The notes: generated by a model from the letters alone, not told the origin. Counted from the first letter of the stretch, positions 17,133 to 26,947 are shown. The stretch: 64,000 nucleotides of DNA from Salinicola salarius (GCF_003206135.1 NZ_PZJT01000006.1:255250-319249), one strand, 5' to 3'. Numbers and translations are program-made.

Positions 17133-20100
17133 ATGAGCCAGCATCCTCATGTCCCATCGCCTCTTCAAAAGCGATTCATGGATCTCTATCGCCAAGGAAA
17201 GTACAAGCTCGCCGGAGAAGAGGCCGAGCGTTTGGTTGAGAAGTACCCCGAGGATGTTTTTGCGTGGAAAGCGTTGGGCAATTGCCAACTGCAAACTGGG
17301 CATCTTGCTCGCGCCAAAGATACGCTGGAGATAGCCTACGAGATCGCGCCGGAAGACCCTCTACTCCTCACGGCTTTGTCACGAGCGTGTTTCATGATAG
17401 GAGAAAAAGACCGAGCGCATAGACTGCAGGCACAAAGTATTGAGCTCGACCCTAGGAATGCGAGGGCTCATTTCAATATGGCTGAGATGCTCTATCAGAT
17501 GGGAGCGTATTCAAAGGCAGAGAATTATTTATCAGACGCTGAGGAATTGGGGCATCCTATAGAAGAAATTCTGCCGATCCGGAGCATCATTTTATCACTT
17601 AACTTCCGGTTCCAAGAAGGGCTAGATGCATTAAATCAGCTGAAAGCATTGAAGCCGCAAAACCCGTCAGTACTCAATACTCTCGGCAACTATCACAAGG
17701 ACATGGCGGACTTCAAAAATGCCGAGTGGTATTATCGTGAAGCCCAGCGCCTCAGCCCGGGCTATTCGCAAGCCTACTCCAACGAAGTCCTCACTCTACA
17801 TTATGATCCACAGGCTTCAGCAGAGAGCATCCTACAAAAATCCCGCGAGTGGACCGAGCTTTTCACTCCGCCGCACGTCTTCGAGCATACCCGGACGGAC
17901 TTGTTTGAAAATCGAACGATCAAGGTAGGGCTGGTTTCCGGCAACCTGCGAGCTCACCCGGTCGGCTGGATGATCAGTAGCGCGCTCGAGCACCTCCCGA
18001 AAGATATCGAGCTACATGCCTATACTGATAGCGAATCGGACGATCCGATTGCCGAAAGCATCAGAAAGGTGTGCCACTGGAAGCCCGTCTATCACCTGGA
18101 TCACCAGCAACTCGCGGCGAAGATCGCCGAGGACGGCATCGATATCCTGATCGACCTGGCTGGGCATGGAGGACACAGCCGTCTCCCGACCATGGACATG
18201 AAGCCTGCCCCGATCATCGTCAAATGGGTCGGCATGCAGATTAGCAGCATGGGGACTCCTGCGTTCGACTACTTCCTGAGCGACAGTATCGAAACCCCTG
18301 TCGGTGTAGACGACCAATACACGGAAAAGCTCATCCGCCTACCCGATGACTACGTCTGCTATCAGCCTCCGTCCTACAAGCCATCGATAACCTCCCTGCC
18401 GGCGCTCAAGAATGGCCATGTGACTTTCGGCTGTTTCAATAACCCTGCCAAGGTAAACGATACCTTGCTGAAAGAGTGGGCCGAGCTGCTCAAGCTGCTC
18501 CCGCAAAGCCGCCTGTTCCTGAAAGGTGGTCAGTACAGCAGTCCTGACGTATGCGAACGCATCCTGAATACGCTCGAGAGCCAAGGCATAGCCCGCGATA
18601 GAGTGCTACTGGAAGGGCCGTCGAGACACCAGCAACTTCTCGAGAGCTACAACAGAGTCGATATCGCGCTCGACACATGGCCCTACTCCGGCGGCCTGAC
18701 CACTTGCGAAGCCCTGTTGATGGGTGTGCCCGTTGTCACGCTGCCCGGCCCAACCTTTGCCGGGCGACACTCCGCGACGCACCTGACCAACGCGGGCATG
18801 CAGGAGCTGGTCGTCAGCAGTTGGGATGAATACCGGCAGCGTGCCATCGAGCTGGCCGCCGACTTGCCCAGCCTGGCCGTGATTCGTGCCTCGTTGCGAA
18901 CTTATCTAGAGCAGTCTCCGATTTGCGATGCGCCACGCTTCGGCCGATTCCTACACAAGGCTCTGCGCGGCATATGGACGCGCCACTGCCAAGGAAGCGC
19001 ACCTACTGCTTTAACATTCAATCAGTCAGGACAGGCATGGTTCGAGGGAGAGAAACAATCTTTTCGGCTGCCAAAGCCCCTGCGCCATCCCGCCGAACTC
19101 GACGAGGATCTCGGTTCACCAATCACCATTCTCGATAATGGCGGGATCTTGGTCTCGCGAAGCGATGTCGATTTGCTGCCCGACAGTGGACAAATCGTCG
19201 CTCTGCTGTTCGATCCCGCTTCGCGGCTACTGGGACATTCACGCCTGCTGGAGAACCAGGCAATTCAGTACTTTCCTCAGGTAACCCTGGGGGATGGATC
19301 ACCAACCGTGCTGTATCAGGATGATGATGAAGCCGGGGGCATCACTGCGCCCAACGTCTCGCCTATCGGTGATATCGAAAACTTGACTATCCCCAGCATC
19401 GCGCTGGACAGCATCGAAGGCCTCGAGAGTTTTGACATTCTAGCCCTGGATGCAAGCTTCGATGTCGATGCCATACTGACAAACGGCAGCCGGACGCTCT
19501 CTGAAACCTTGGTAGTCTTGGTCAAACTCGATCTCACAGATCCACGACAAAAGGACCCCATCCGTCTGACCGAGATAATGAGATCTTGCGGGCTTACATT
19601 ACATCGAACGCTCAACCTGATGTCTTCCAGACCGACATCATCTGATCGTGATCGGTTTTCCGAAAATCTCACGTCCATGGAATTGATCTTCATCCCCTCG
19701 GCGTCTAGAAGAAACACATTCGAGGAAGGCGCAAGGACAAAGCTATCATGGAGCCTGCGCCAGCTAATTCACACGCAAGTGCCTTCAGATCTGCTTGAGG
19801 CATCTCCGGAAGATGATCGTCAGTCCTTCACCAATGCCCTCGAAGTGCTTAACCGCAAGGCACCTCAGATCAAACCATCCGCGCCGGTCACCCACTGGCA
19901 GCAAGTCATCAAGTCGATGATAGCGGTCAATCAGCCCAAGGAGTCTAGACAGCATGGCCTGAAAGGCGAATTGATTGTCTCGCTGACCTCCTACCCCCGC
20001 CGCTACGATTATCTGCCGGTGGCACTTGAGAGCCTTCTTTCCCAGACCGTCAAGCCGGATCGCATCATTCTATGGATCGCGGAACAGGATCGCTCGGCAC

Positions 20101-20726
20101 TAAGCAAAGATATCCTTGCATTCGAAAAACAAAGCCTGGATATCAGATTCTGCCGAGACATAAGGTCCTACAAAAAGATCATTCCGGCTCTGGAACAATT
20201 CCCCAATGCCTACATTGTCACGGCTGACGACGACACATATTACTCGACGTACTGGCTGGAAGAACTGGTTTCCGCGCATAAAAGCTCAGGAAAGATACCC
20301 GGACATCGCCTGCACCGAATAGTACTATCAGCTTCAGGTGAACCACTTCCCTACAACCGGTGGCAACGTGAAATACGAAAGGATTTACGACCCCATCCAT
20401 TGAACTTTCCCACCGGCATAGGGGGCGTGTTGTATCCGCCGAACAGTTTTCATTCTGATGTAACGAACGATGAACTATTCATGTCGCTTTGCCCGACGGC
20501 AGACGACATGTGGCTCTACTTCATGGCACGCTTGGCGGGCAAGGAATTTCATCCAGCAACCGACTCGGTCAGAATCCTGGAACTCCCCGGTAGCCTGGAA
20601 ATGAGCTTATTCTCCGAAAACTACAACGGCGGCAACGACAAACAGATGAAGGCACTGCTCGATCACTACGGCCAGCAACTTTTCAACTCAAAGCTGAACG
20701 CTAAAAAGAGCGGAAAAATCTCATGA
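17133..20726 (+). CDS. TPR + GT41 (OGT-like) + second glycosyltransferase fusion; probable flagellin glycosyltransferase
   Basis: 1197-residue cytoplasmic protein predicted to glycosylate flagellin Ser/Thr before export. Seen in order: TPR repeats (about 10-235, e.g. FAWKALGNCQLQTGHLARAK); an SPINDLY/OGT-like GT41 catalytic region (about 260-640) with DLAGHGGHSRLPTM near residue 345, FLKGGQYSSPDV near 465, and the UDP-sugar signature YSGGLTTCEALLMGVPVVTL near 518 followed by GRHSATHL; a linker of about 300 residues without clear family; then a second domain (about 943-1190) starting GELIVSLTSYPRRYDYLPVA with an Asp triad DDD at 1032-1034 (IVTADDDTYYS), like the metal-binding DXD of GT-A enzymes. 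The ATG at 17133 lacks an obvious ribosome-binding site. It overlaps the next glycosyltransferase by 4 nt. Flagellin as acceptor is inferred from adjacency to fliC. Confidence 0.88.
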   Translation: MSQHPHVPSPLQKRFMDLYRQGKYKLAGEEAERLVEKYPEDVFAWKALGNCQLQTGHLARAKDTLEIAYEIAPEDPLLLTALSRACFMIGEKDRAHRLQAQSIELDPRNARAHFNMAEMLYQMGAYSKAENYLSDAEELGHPIEEILPIRSIILSLNFRFQEGLDALNQLKALKPQNPSVLNTLGNYHKDMADFKNAEWYYREAQRLSPGYSQAYSNEVLTLHYDPQASAESILQKSREWTELFTPPHVFEHTRTDLFENRTIKVGLVSGNLRAHPVGWMISSALEHLPKDIELHAYTDSESDDPIAESIRKVCHWKPVYHLDHQQLAAKIAEDGIDILIDLAGHGGHSRLPTMDMKPAPIIVKWVGMQISSMGTPAFDYFLSDSIETPVGVDDQYTEKLIRLPDDYVCYQPPSYKPSITSLPALKNGHVTFGCFNNPAKVNDTLLKEWAELLKLLPQSRLFLKGGQYSSPDVCERILNTLESQGIARDRVLLEGPSRHQQLLESYNRVDIALDTWPYSGGLTTCEALLMGVPVVTLPGPTFAGRHSATHLTNAGMQELVVSSWDEYRQRAIELAADLPSLAVIRASLRTYLEQSPICDAPRFGRFLHKALRGIWTRHCQGSAPTALTFNQSGQAWFEGEKQSFRLPKPLRHPAELDEDLGSPITILDNGGILVSRSDVDLLPDSGQIVALLFDPASRLLGHSRLLENQAIQYFPQVTLGDGSPTVLYQDDDEAGGITAPNVSPIGDIENLTIPSIALDSIEGLESFDILALDASFDVDAILTNGSRTLSETLVVLVKLDLTDPRQKDPIRLTEIMRSCGLTLHRTLNLMSSRPTSSDRDRFSENLTSMELIFIPSASRRNTFEEGARTKLSWSLRQLIHTQVPSDLLEASPEDDRQSFTNALEVLNRKAPQIKPSAPVTHWQQVIKSMIAVNQPKESRQHGLKGELIVSLTSYPRRYDYLPVALESLLSQTVKPDRIILWIAEQDRSALSKDILAFEKQSLDIRFCRDIRSYKKIIPALEQFPNAYIVTADDDTYYSTYWLEELVSAHKSSGKIPGHRLHRIVLSASGEPLPYNRWQREIRKDLRPHPLNFPTGIGGVLYPPNSFHSDVTNDELFMSLCPTADDMWLYFMARLAGKEFHPATDSVRILELPGSLEMSLFSENYNGGNDKQMKALLDHYGQQLFNSKLNAKKSGKIS

Positions 20727-21727
20727 CGACAGAACAGCAACACGGCTCAAGCCTGGCCCCTCCGCAGGAAGTCATCATGGCCAATTGGGAACCAGTCGAT
20801 ATACAAGTGACGGTCGTCGTACCGACGTTCAATCATGCCCCCTATCTAGATCAGGCCATGAAAGGAATCCTTGGCCAGAAGACGAGTTTTCCCTTCAAGG
20901 TTGTAGTGTACGACGATGCATCGACAGACGGCACTAGCGATATCGTCAAAGGTTACCAGCAGCGCTATCCAGAGATAGTGGACGCCTATATCGCGTCTTT
21001 TAACCATTATTCCCAAGATATTCCTCGGACAGAGCACTTTTCACTGCTGCGCGGTGAATACATCGCCTATTGCGAAGGCGACGATTACTGGATAAATGAA
21101 GATAAACTGCAAATCCAGTTTGATCTTCTAGAGCGGTACGATGTCAACCTATGCGTCCACCCTGCGATAATATATTTCGAGGAATCAGGGCGAACCGATC
21201 TTTTTTGCAGCTACGGTGACAAACTCTCATTGCTTTCACCGCAGCTAACTTACAAATTAAAAAACCAATTTGCACCCACTGCTTCGTATTTTCTCAGGCA
21301 AAGCTGCCATGCATCACTGCAACAATTCATGGAAGAGAGAAGACCTGGCTATGGTGATTTTTTTATTGAAGCCCTTTGTGGAGAAAAACCTTACCTCTAC
21401 ACGCCTGAAGTTATGTCAGTTTATCGACGTGGCCATATCGGCTCATATAGCGCGAACACATCAAGAAACCAGACAGAAGAATTGCAAAGAGATTTTGACA
21501 ACAGCATTCATAATCTCAACCTGCTTCACAAGTTTATCATGACTAATGAAAACCTACTGGAAGAACGGCGCCTAAATATCGAAAAAGACTTTTGCCAAAA
21601 AATGCTATCTTTACATGGACCAATTGCTCAACTCCACCAAAGGCTGGAAACGATTAACCGCTCACTTGGCACCATACAAGTTGATGAATACATTAGCCCA
21701 CTAAAAAAACCTCATGCACCAAATTAA
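20723..21727 (+). CDS. Family 2 glycosyltransferase
   Basis: GT-A fold glycosyltransferase transferring a nucleotide-activated sugar. 334 residues; domain about 25-240. Seen: VTVVVPTFNHAPYLDQAM, VYDDASTDGTSDIV, and the metal/nucleotide-binding GEYIAYCEGDDYWIN, all typical of the GT2 family. The start ATG overlaps the fusion-protein stop (ATGA), so translation is coupled and the two very likely build one glycan in sequence. The C-terminal third is AT-rich compared with the upstream gene. A methionine at residue 19 (MANWEPVDI) is a weaker alternative start. Likely role: extending the first sugar placed on flagellin. Confidence 0.88.
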   Translation: MTTEQQHGSSLAPPQEVIMANWEPVDIQVTVVVPTFNHAPYLDQAMKGILGQKTSFPFKVVVYDDASTDGTSDIVKGYQQRYPEIVDAYIASFNHYSQDIPRTEHFSLLRGEYIAYCEGDDYWINEDKLQIQFDLLERYDVNLCVHPAIIYFEESGRTDLFCSYGDKLSLLSPQLTYKLKNQFAPTASYFLRQSCHASLQQFMEERRPGYGDFFIEALCGEKPYLYTPEVMSVYRRGHIGSYSANTSRNQTEELQRDFDNSIHNLNLLHKFIMTNENLLEERRLNIEKDFCQKMLSLHGPIAQLHQRLETINRSLGTIQVDEYISPLKKPHAPN

Positions 21728-22005
21728 TTAAGAACACAAAGCAGAACATCAATTTCATTATTCAAGGGCAGTAGCGAATCTTATAGACCAGCTACTGCCA
21801 ATCAATTGCATCAGAGCAACCAGACAGCACTTAACGCCTCAGGCTCCTTGCCATAACCCTTCCAAAAAAGAGCTATCTAACTTCCGTCTTTATTAGCTCG
21901 CTTCTAAACTAAAAGTGCTTTAAAATGATTGCCTCCATAGCTGCACAGATTAGAGAGTTCTTTTATCAGAAAAACAGAATAAACGATGACAACTCCATCA
22001 AATGA

Positions 22006-22202
22006 TGGCCCCCCAAGCGTAAAGCCGCCGTAGTCATGGGAATGTTCAATTGCAAGACTACGGCTGCTGAAGTGGATCGCCAGTATGGCCTCACTGTCTC
22101 TGAGATCGAGAGCTGGATTGACCAGGTCCAGCGCAGCATGGAGACGGCTCCAAAGCCCGTCCCAAGAACATCCGTAAGCAGTATGAATCAGAGATCTCAT
22201 AG
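22006..22202 (+). pseudogene. IS3-type orfA (HTH transposase subunit) relic
   Basis: Reading from 22006 gives KRKAAVVMGMFNCKTTAAEV and then VDRQYGLTVSEIESWIDQVQ, an HTH of the IS3/IS911 OrfA kind. Within 22147-22153 the frame slips; the frame after it resumes as KARPKNIRKQYESEIS and a TAG stop. The start and the region beyond about 65 residues are missing, and no orfB follows (only a short open stretch to about 22302). It is a decayed insertion-sequence fragment in the middle of the glycosylation island. A 125-codon open frame on the opposite strand here is its shadow. Confidence 0.65.
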
Positions 22203-22363
22203 GCATTGATTCATCGAAAGCGTCAAAGACAAATTCAGGGACGCTGTCTCGACCAGCATCAGCCCTGTCAAGAGGAAGCATTCAACGAAATCAGACAATA
22301 GAAAGCACCACACATAACACAGAAGCTCCTAACACTGGTAGCGGCCAAGTTAACACCGGCCAA

Positions 22364-23134
22364 CTATGAAATATTTTGCTGGACTTTAGACTTTAGAATA
22401 AAAATCGGTCGGTTTAAAAACTCGCCTAGAGAGTCATCACGAGCAATATTTTCATTACTGCAATCTCTATAAACAACTTTATTATTTACTTTTTCTGCAA
22501 CACCAATTTTTTCAACCTCCCAAAATTCTTCTACCCCGGCTTTAATAAAACCAATCATCTCTGACTTTAAACCTAACTCAAAGAGAGGAGAACTTCTTTC
22601 ACCTTTCCAGCAGAATCCCATCTGGAAAACCAAATATTGAGAGCACTTAGACAAACTATTCAAATTAGACAACATTAATTTCTTAGCCTTGGATATATCT
22701 GACTTAGGGTCACCATAATCGTCGCCAAAATGATGTACGACATTCATCAGATATGACACGTCATACCGTTTTTTCAAACTCTGATCAAAATCATAATAAT
22801 TATTAAAAATATTGATGCGTTCTTCTAGCTCCAAGTATCGGCCAGCTACTGATACAAATTCAGCGTGAGCCGAATCTCCTTCGACATAATCAACATGCCT
22901 AGCACCAAGACTAAGGCTTTCAAATGAAAAATATCCAGTATTGCCACCGATATCCAGGACTACAGCTTTCTCCAACGGAACATTTTCAGCAATAAAACTC
23001 AACCTTTCCCTATCAAACTTCGTCGTTTTAGGCAACTCCCCTAACAACGCTCCAAGTGCGGTTGGCAGCGCTTGATACTGCGAATGTTTACTTGCAAGCA
23101 TATATAGAGTTTTAAGGTTTTTTACATACATCAC
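22364..23134 (-). CDS. Class I SAM-dependent methyltransferase-like protein
   Basis: About 256 residues. Seen: motif I VVLDIGGNTGYFSFESLSLG (about 58-77), acidic YVEGD after beta-2, and SYLMNVVHHFGDD at the position of motif IV, giving a Rossmann-type SAM methyltransferase fold. Starts at GTG 23134, overlapping the ATP-grasp stop (GTGA), or at the following ATG 23131; AAAGGA lies just upstream. AT-rich, unlike the bulk of the window, suggesting acquisition by transfer. Inference: O- or N-methylation of the amino-sugar or its acyl group, within the flagellin-glycan pathway. A sequence-specific target cannot be read from the protein. Confidence 0.72.
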   Translation of the reverse strand: MMYVKNLKTLYMLASKHSQYQALPTALGALLGELPKTTKFDRERLSFIAENVPLEKAVVLDIGGNTGYFSFESLSLGARHVDYVEGDSAHAEFVSVAGRYLELEERINIFNNYYDFDQSLKKRYDVSYLMNVVHHFGDDYGDPKSDISKAKKLMLSNLNSLSKCSQYLVFQMGFCWKGERSSPLFELGLKSEMIGFIKAGVEEFWEVEKIGVAEKVNNKVVYRDCSNENIARDDSLGEFLNRPIFILKSKVQQNIS

Positions 23135-24243
23135 AGCAATTCCTTTAAAAAAATCCCAACGGAATCTTTCCGAGAGTAAATATCAAACTTCATCCAATCA
23201 TTAACTTCAAACATCTTTTCAGATTGACCTGTAGCGCACCTAACAGGAAACTTATTTTCTCGAAGAGTTTGACATAAACCACCAAACCAAAAGTATTTTT
23301 TTTGCTTACAGGCATAATCCCGCGGCTTATAAAAACTATATGCACCACACCAATCCTGTATGAATGCCTCAAAAAAACCTACATTATTATCCACCAAAAG
23401 CTGAGAAGGTCCCCAAAGTCTAGGGTTAGCCTCAATCATATAACAACCTGACTCGTTCAATTTAACTTCTACCATAACCAATCCTTGGAAACCCAGATCC
23501 AATAACATTTTTTCGTAAATTTTTGAATATTCGCTCATATGAAAGGTTGATGGCTCTGCCGCTAAAATTGATTTACCATCTGGTTGCTGGAGAATGTTTT
23601 TCTGGGAAAATTTCAAAACCTGACCACGAGCAAAGTAGTAGAGAAGATAAACACTCTCTCCTATCAAATATTCCTGAAAATAAAAACTATCTAAATTGTA
23701 ATTATCAAAAAACTCTTTCCTTTTTTCTTCTGAGTTTACAAGGACGGGAGAAATTGGCTTTGCCGATAAAGATTCACGATATGTCCTCGGCTTAGCAACA
23801 AAAGTCGACCCCAACTTATATACAGACATTTCCTTGGGAACTTCAATATTAAACGACCGGCATATCTGCGAAAAGGACTCTTTGTCAGATAATGACTCAT
23901 AAAGAATCCTATCTACTAAAGGAATAATATATCCAAGCTCTTCCAGCTCCCCCCTATTTTGAAGTAAAAATCGATTCAGGTACTCTGAGGTGGGCAGTAA
24001 GACTATCTTACAAAGCCCATCTTGTCGTAAAACGGCCTCCCTTATTCCTCTCATAAGTTCTATATCTAAGCCCTTATGACGCCTACGATATATAATCCTA
24101 TCCAAGTAAGTCGTTGTATTTATCGGATCATCATCACCACAAGAAACAATACGGAAATTTACTTTGCTTTTCGCTGCACATCTCAGGAAGGCAATAGCAG
24201 CCCGCTGGTTAAAACCGGTAAAAATCAACAAAATTTTTTTCAT
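23131..24243 (-). CDS. ATP-grasp domain protein
   Basis: 370 residues. N-terminal pre-ATP-grasp-like domain (KKILLIFTGFNQRAAIAFL), then ATP-grasp fold: FVAKPRTYRESLSAKP (about 170-185) in the phosphate/adenine region, FYFQEYLIGESVYLLYYFA, and the metal-binding end VMVEVKLNESGCYMIEANPR with the conserved E-x-N-P-R. Such enzymes form an amide or thioester from a carboxylate and ATP. AT-rich and coupled by overlap to the methyltransferase. In this setting (after a sugar aminotransferase gene) it may attach an amino acid or other acid to the amino group of a dideoxy sugar; this is inference. Carbamoyl-phosphate-synthase-like annotations would be generic. Confidence 0.75.
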   Translation of the reverse strand: MKKILLIFTGFNQRAAIAFLRCAAKSKVNFRIVSCGDDDPINTTTYLDRIIYRRRHKGLDIELMRGIREAVLRQDGLCKIVLLPTSEYLNRFLLQNRGELEELGYIIPLVDRILYESLSDKESFSQICRSFNIEVPKEMSVYKLGSTFVAKPRTYRESLSAKPISPVLVNSEEKRKEFFDNYNLDSFYFQEYLIGESVYLLYYFARGQVLKFSQKNILQQPDGKSILAAEPSTFHMSEYSKIYEKMLLDLGFQGLVMVEVKLNESGCYMIEANPRLWGPSQLLVDNNVGFFEAFIQDWCGAYSFYKPRDYACKQKKYFWFGGLCQTLRENKFPVRCATGQSEKMFEVNDWMKFDIYSRKDSVGIFLKELL

Positions 24244-24334
24244 ATAAAACCTAAGCCAACGCGACTTAAAAAAGCCCAGCCACTATCAAAAGCAGAACCA
24301 AGATGTTCGGTATCAGCAAAATCAAAGTGGCACC

Positions 24335-25453
24335 TTAGACCTTAGCTTCAATTTTCCGATCTATCTGTGACAGAACACAGTCTATGATTGAGCGTTGCGA
24401 AAAGTGATCCAGATCGCTATACAAGGGTAGACAAAGAATACGGCTTGCAATATTTTCTGAAACTTCGCAATCATTTTCCACATCCATAAAAATACTTTTG
24501 TTAATAGATGGATAAAAGTAACGTCTGGCAAAAATTGCTTTAGACTGAAGAGATGTCTGTACCAATTCAAGCTCATGTGAATCACTAAGCAGTATAGGGA
24601 AGTATGAGCAATTATTGCTACAGTTAACATTTTTTTTCTGGGTTACCAACTTATCAGCCAGCTTTGATTCGTAATTTGACCACACTTTGCTTCTAAGACC
24701 CAAATTCTCCTCCAACTCATCTAAAACAGAGAGTCCCATAGCAGCCTGAAACTCGTTCATCTTAGCGTTAATTCCAAGGCAATCAATATTTTCCGGCCCC
24801 GTTATACCAAAATTAATCATTTTTCGAGCCGCTTCATAGTGCTTGCGCTCTTTAAAAACAATGGCTCCACCTTCAATAGAGTGAAAAAGCTTCGTAGCAT
24901 GGAAGCTCAAAGTTGCGGCATCTCCATATTTGAGAATGCTATCCCCTTTATAAGTCACTCCAAAGGAGTGAGCACCATCATATACAACCTTCAAATTATT
25001 ACGCAGAGCAATCTCATTTATCTTCTCTATATAGCAAGCATTGCCAAACACATGAGTGGGCACAATAGCCCTTGTTGCAGGAGTTATCGCCGATTCAATA
25101 TTAGCCGGATCAAGGCACCATGTCGCCGAATCAATATCCACGAAAACTGGCTCGACGCCTTCCCATTTCAATGAGCTAGCCGTTGCCACAAATGTGAAAG
25201 GCGTCGTGATCGCCTCTACCCGTTCATAATGGGCGCGTTCGGAGATACCGAGCGCCCGATAAGCGATTTGCAGAGCAAGCGTACCGTTCGAGACCAATAG
25301 CAGGTTTTCTACGCCCAGATACGTTTCCAGTCTGGCAGTCAGTTCCTGCACCAGCTGGCCGTTATTGGTGAGCCATTGGCGTTCGTAGATACCGTCTATA
25401 TATTTATCCAGCCGTTCACGGGCTGGCAGATAAGGGCGAGTATAGGGAATCAT
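24335..25453 (-). CDS. DegT/DnrJ/EryC1/StrS-family sugar aminotransferase
   Basis: PLP-dependent aminotransferase acting on nucleotide-linked keto-sugars. 372 residues. Seen: [15 protein letters not shown] (PLP phosphate region), [46 protein letters not shown], and [18 protein letters not shown] with the PLP-binding Lys (about 187). The start ATG overlaps the end of the rfbA remnant (ATGA) and has no ribosome-binding site of its own, so it relied on coupling to rfbA. Next to rfbB it would aminate dTDP-4-keto-6-deoxyglucose at C4 (VioA/WecE type) or its 3-keto isomer (FdtB/QdtB type). No isomerase gene is present, which favours C4. GC falls sharply along this gene from start to end. Confidence 0.86.
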   Translation of the reverse strand: MIPYTRPYLPARERLDKYIDGIYERQWLTNNGQLVQELTARLETYLGVENLLLVSNGTLALQIAYRALGISERAHYERVEAITTPFTFVATASSLKWEGVEPVFVDIDSATWCLDPANIESAITPATRAIVPTHVFGNACYIEKINEIALRNNLKVVYDGAHSFGVTYKGDSILKYGDAATLSFHATKLFHSIEGGAIVFKERKHYEAARKMINFGITGPENIDCLGINAKMNEFQAAMGLSVLDELEENLGLRSKVWSNYESKLADKLVTQKKNVNCSNNCSYFPILLSDSHELELVQTSLQSKAIFARRYFYPSINKSIFMDVENDCEVSENIASRILCLPLYSDLDHFSQRSIIDCVLSQIDRKIEAKV

Positions 25454-25883
25454 AAGGTAGACAGGCTCCGTAAATAACGACCGTAACCGTTCTTGGAAAA
25501 TTGTCTGGCGGCTTCCAAGAGCTGCTCTTCATGCAGCCAGCCGTTACGCCATGCGATCTCCTCCAGACAGGCAATTTGATAGCTATGAACTTTTCACCGA
25601 TCAGAAATGCCTGTGCCAGCCCATCCGGGCTGGCCTGGACCGCATAGCTCAGTTCGACACCGAAGCGATCGCCCTCCCCCAACAGGCGTTTGAAGCTCTC
25701 CTGATCCTGGGGCGTGGTAATGATGAGGATCTCTCGAATCCCTGCCAGCATGAGAACCGAAAGCGGGTAGTAGATCATCGGCTTGTCGTAGATCGGCAGC
25801 AGCTGTTTGGAAACCCCCATGGTGATGGGGTGCAGCCGGCTACCGGTGCCTCCGGCCAGCACAATGCCCTTGTAGCCCTTCAT
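25450..25883 (-). pseudogene. rfbA: Glucose-1-phosphate thymidylyltransferase, internally deleted
   Basis: The first 100 codons are intact RfbA ([57 protein letters not shown], ending GEKFI). At about 25582-25586 the frame shifts and the C-terminal piece [20 protein letters not shown] ... SKNGYGRYL continues in another frame to a TGA at 25450. Normal RfbA has about 290 residues, so roughly 145 residues of the catalytic middle are missing. Both flanking ATGA overlaps (with rfbB and with the aminotransferase) survive, so the loss was a clean internal deletion. Sugar activation must come from another rfbA copy if the pathway still works. Confidence 0.88.
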
Positions 25884-26947
25884 GCCGATACTCCGAGACG
25901 ACCCGCAGCGTTTTGCTCGAGCGTCGATGCGCCGGACCAATGTCGATTGGCGAGATACCAGGCCACTGTCTTTCTCAGTCCGTGTTCGAAACTTTCCCGT
26001 GGCTGCCATCCCAGCTCTCGCCGGATCTTGCTGGCATCGATGGCATAGCGCTCGTCATGTCCGGGACGGTCGGTCACGAATCGAATGAGAGAGTCGTAGG
26101 TATCGACTCCATGGGGCTTGTCGGGGGCGAGCTGCTCCAAGAGGGCACAGATCGCCCTTACGACATCGAGATTGGTCAGCTCGTTACCGCCACCTACGTT
26201 ATAGGTTTCCCCGACCACGCCCCGCGTGACGATAGTCGTCAACGCGTGAGCGTGATCTTCGACGTACAGCCAGTCCCGGATCTGCTGGCCACTGCCATAG
26301 ACAGGCATCGGCCGACCGTGCAGCGCAGAGAGAATCATCAACGGGATGAGCTTCTCCGGGTACTGATAGGGACCGTAGTTGTTGGAGCAGTTGGAGACGA
26401 TGACCGGCAACCCGTAGGTGCGATACCAGGCCCTGACGAGATGGTCCGCGCCGGCCTTGCTGGCTGAGTACGGCGAACTGGGCGCATAGGCGGAACCCTC
26501 ATCGAAGCGCGCCTGCCGATCCTCGCCAAGATCACCGAAGACTTCGTCAGTGGAAACATGATGAAAGCGGAAGCTCTGACGTCGTACACCGCTCAACCCA
26601 CGCCAGTAGTGGCGCACGACCTCCAGCAGCGTTGCTGTGCCCAGCATGTTGGCATGGACGAACGGCATCGGATCGTCAATGGAACGGTCGACATGGGTTT
26701 CTGCCGCCAGGTGCATGACGGCATCCGGTTCATGCCGCTCGAAAACCGCTTCCAGCGCGGGGCGATCGGTGATATCGACTTTTTCGAAGCGATACCGCGC
26801 TTGGCCGTGGTGAGCGAGTGACGCTTCCGGATGCGCCGCATAGCCCAGCTTGTCGATATTGACGACCGAGTGCGATGTCTCCGCGAGAAGATGCCGAACC
26901 AGCGCGCTACCGATGAAGCCCGCTCCGCCAGTCACTAATATTTTCAT
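25880..26947 (-). CDS. rfbB: dTDP-glucose 4,6-dehydratase
   Basis: Extended short-chain dehydrogenase converting dTDP-glucose to dTDP-4-keto-6-deoxyglucose. 355 residues, full length. Seen: [20 protein letters not shown] (NAD-binding), [30 protein letters not shown] with the catalytic Thr-Asp-Glu, and [14 protein letters not shown] with the Tyr-x3-Lys. First gene of the leftward set rfbB-(rfbA)-aminotransferase, joined by overlaps. It has the high GC of the main genome, unlike the genes further down the same operon. It faces away from fliC2 and would be transcribed from the short region 26948-27084. Confidence 0.95.
   Translation of the reverse strand: MKILVTGGAGFIGSALVRHLLAETSHSVVNIDKLGYAAHPEASLAHHGQARYRFEKVDITDRPALEAVFERHEPDAVMHLAAETHVDRSIDDPMPFVHANMLGTATLLEVVRHYWRGLSGVRRQSFRFHHVSTDEVFGDLGEDRQARFDEGSAYAPSSPYSASKAGADHLVRAWYRTYGLPVIVSNCSNNYGPYQYPEKLIPLMILSALHGRPMPVYGSGQQIRDWLYVEDHAHALTTIVTRGVVGETYNVGGGNELTNLDVVRAICALLEQLAPDKPHGVDTYDSLIRFVTDRPGHDERYAIDASKIRRELGWQPRESFEHGLRKTVAWYLANRHWSGASTLEQNAAGRLGVSA

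Noticed and set aside
21904-22281. 125-codon minus-strand open frame in the gap after the GT2 gene
   Set aside because: It is the reverse of the IS3-like orfA relic and has no ribosome-binding site.
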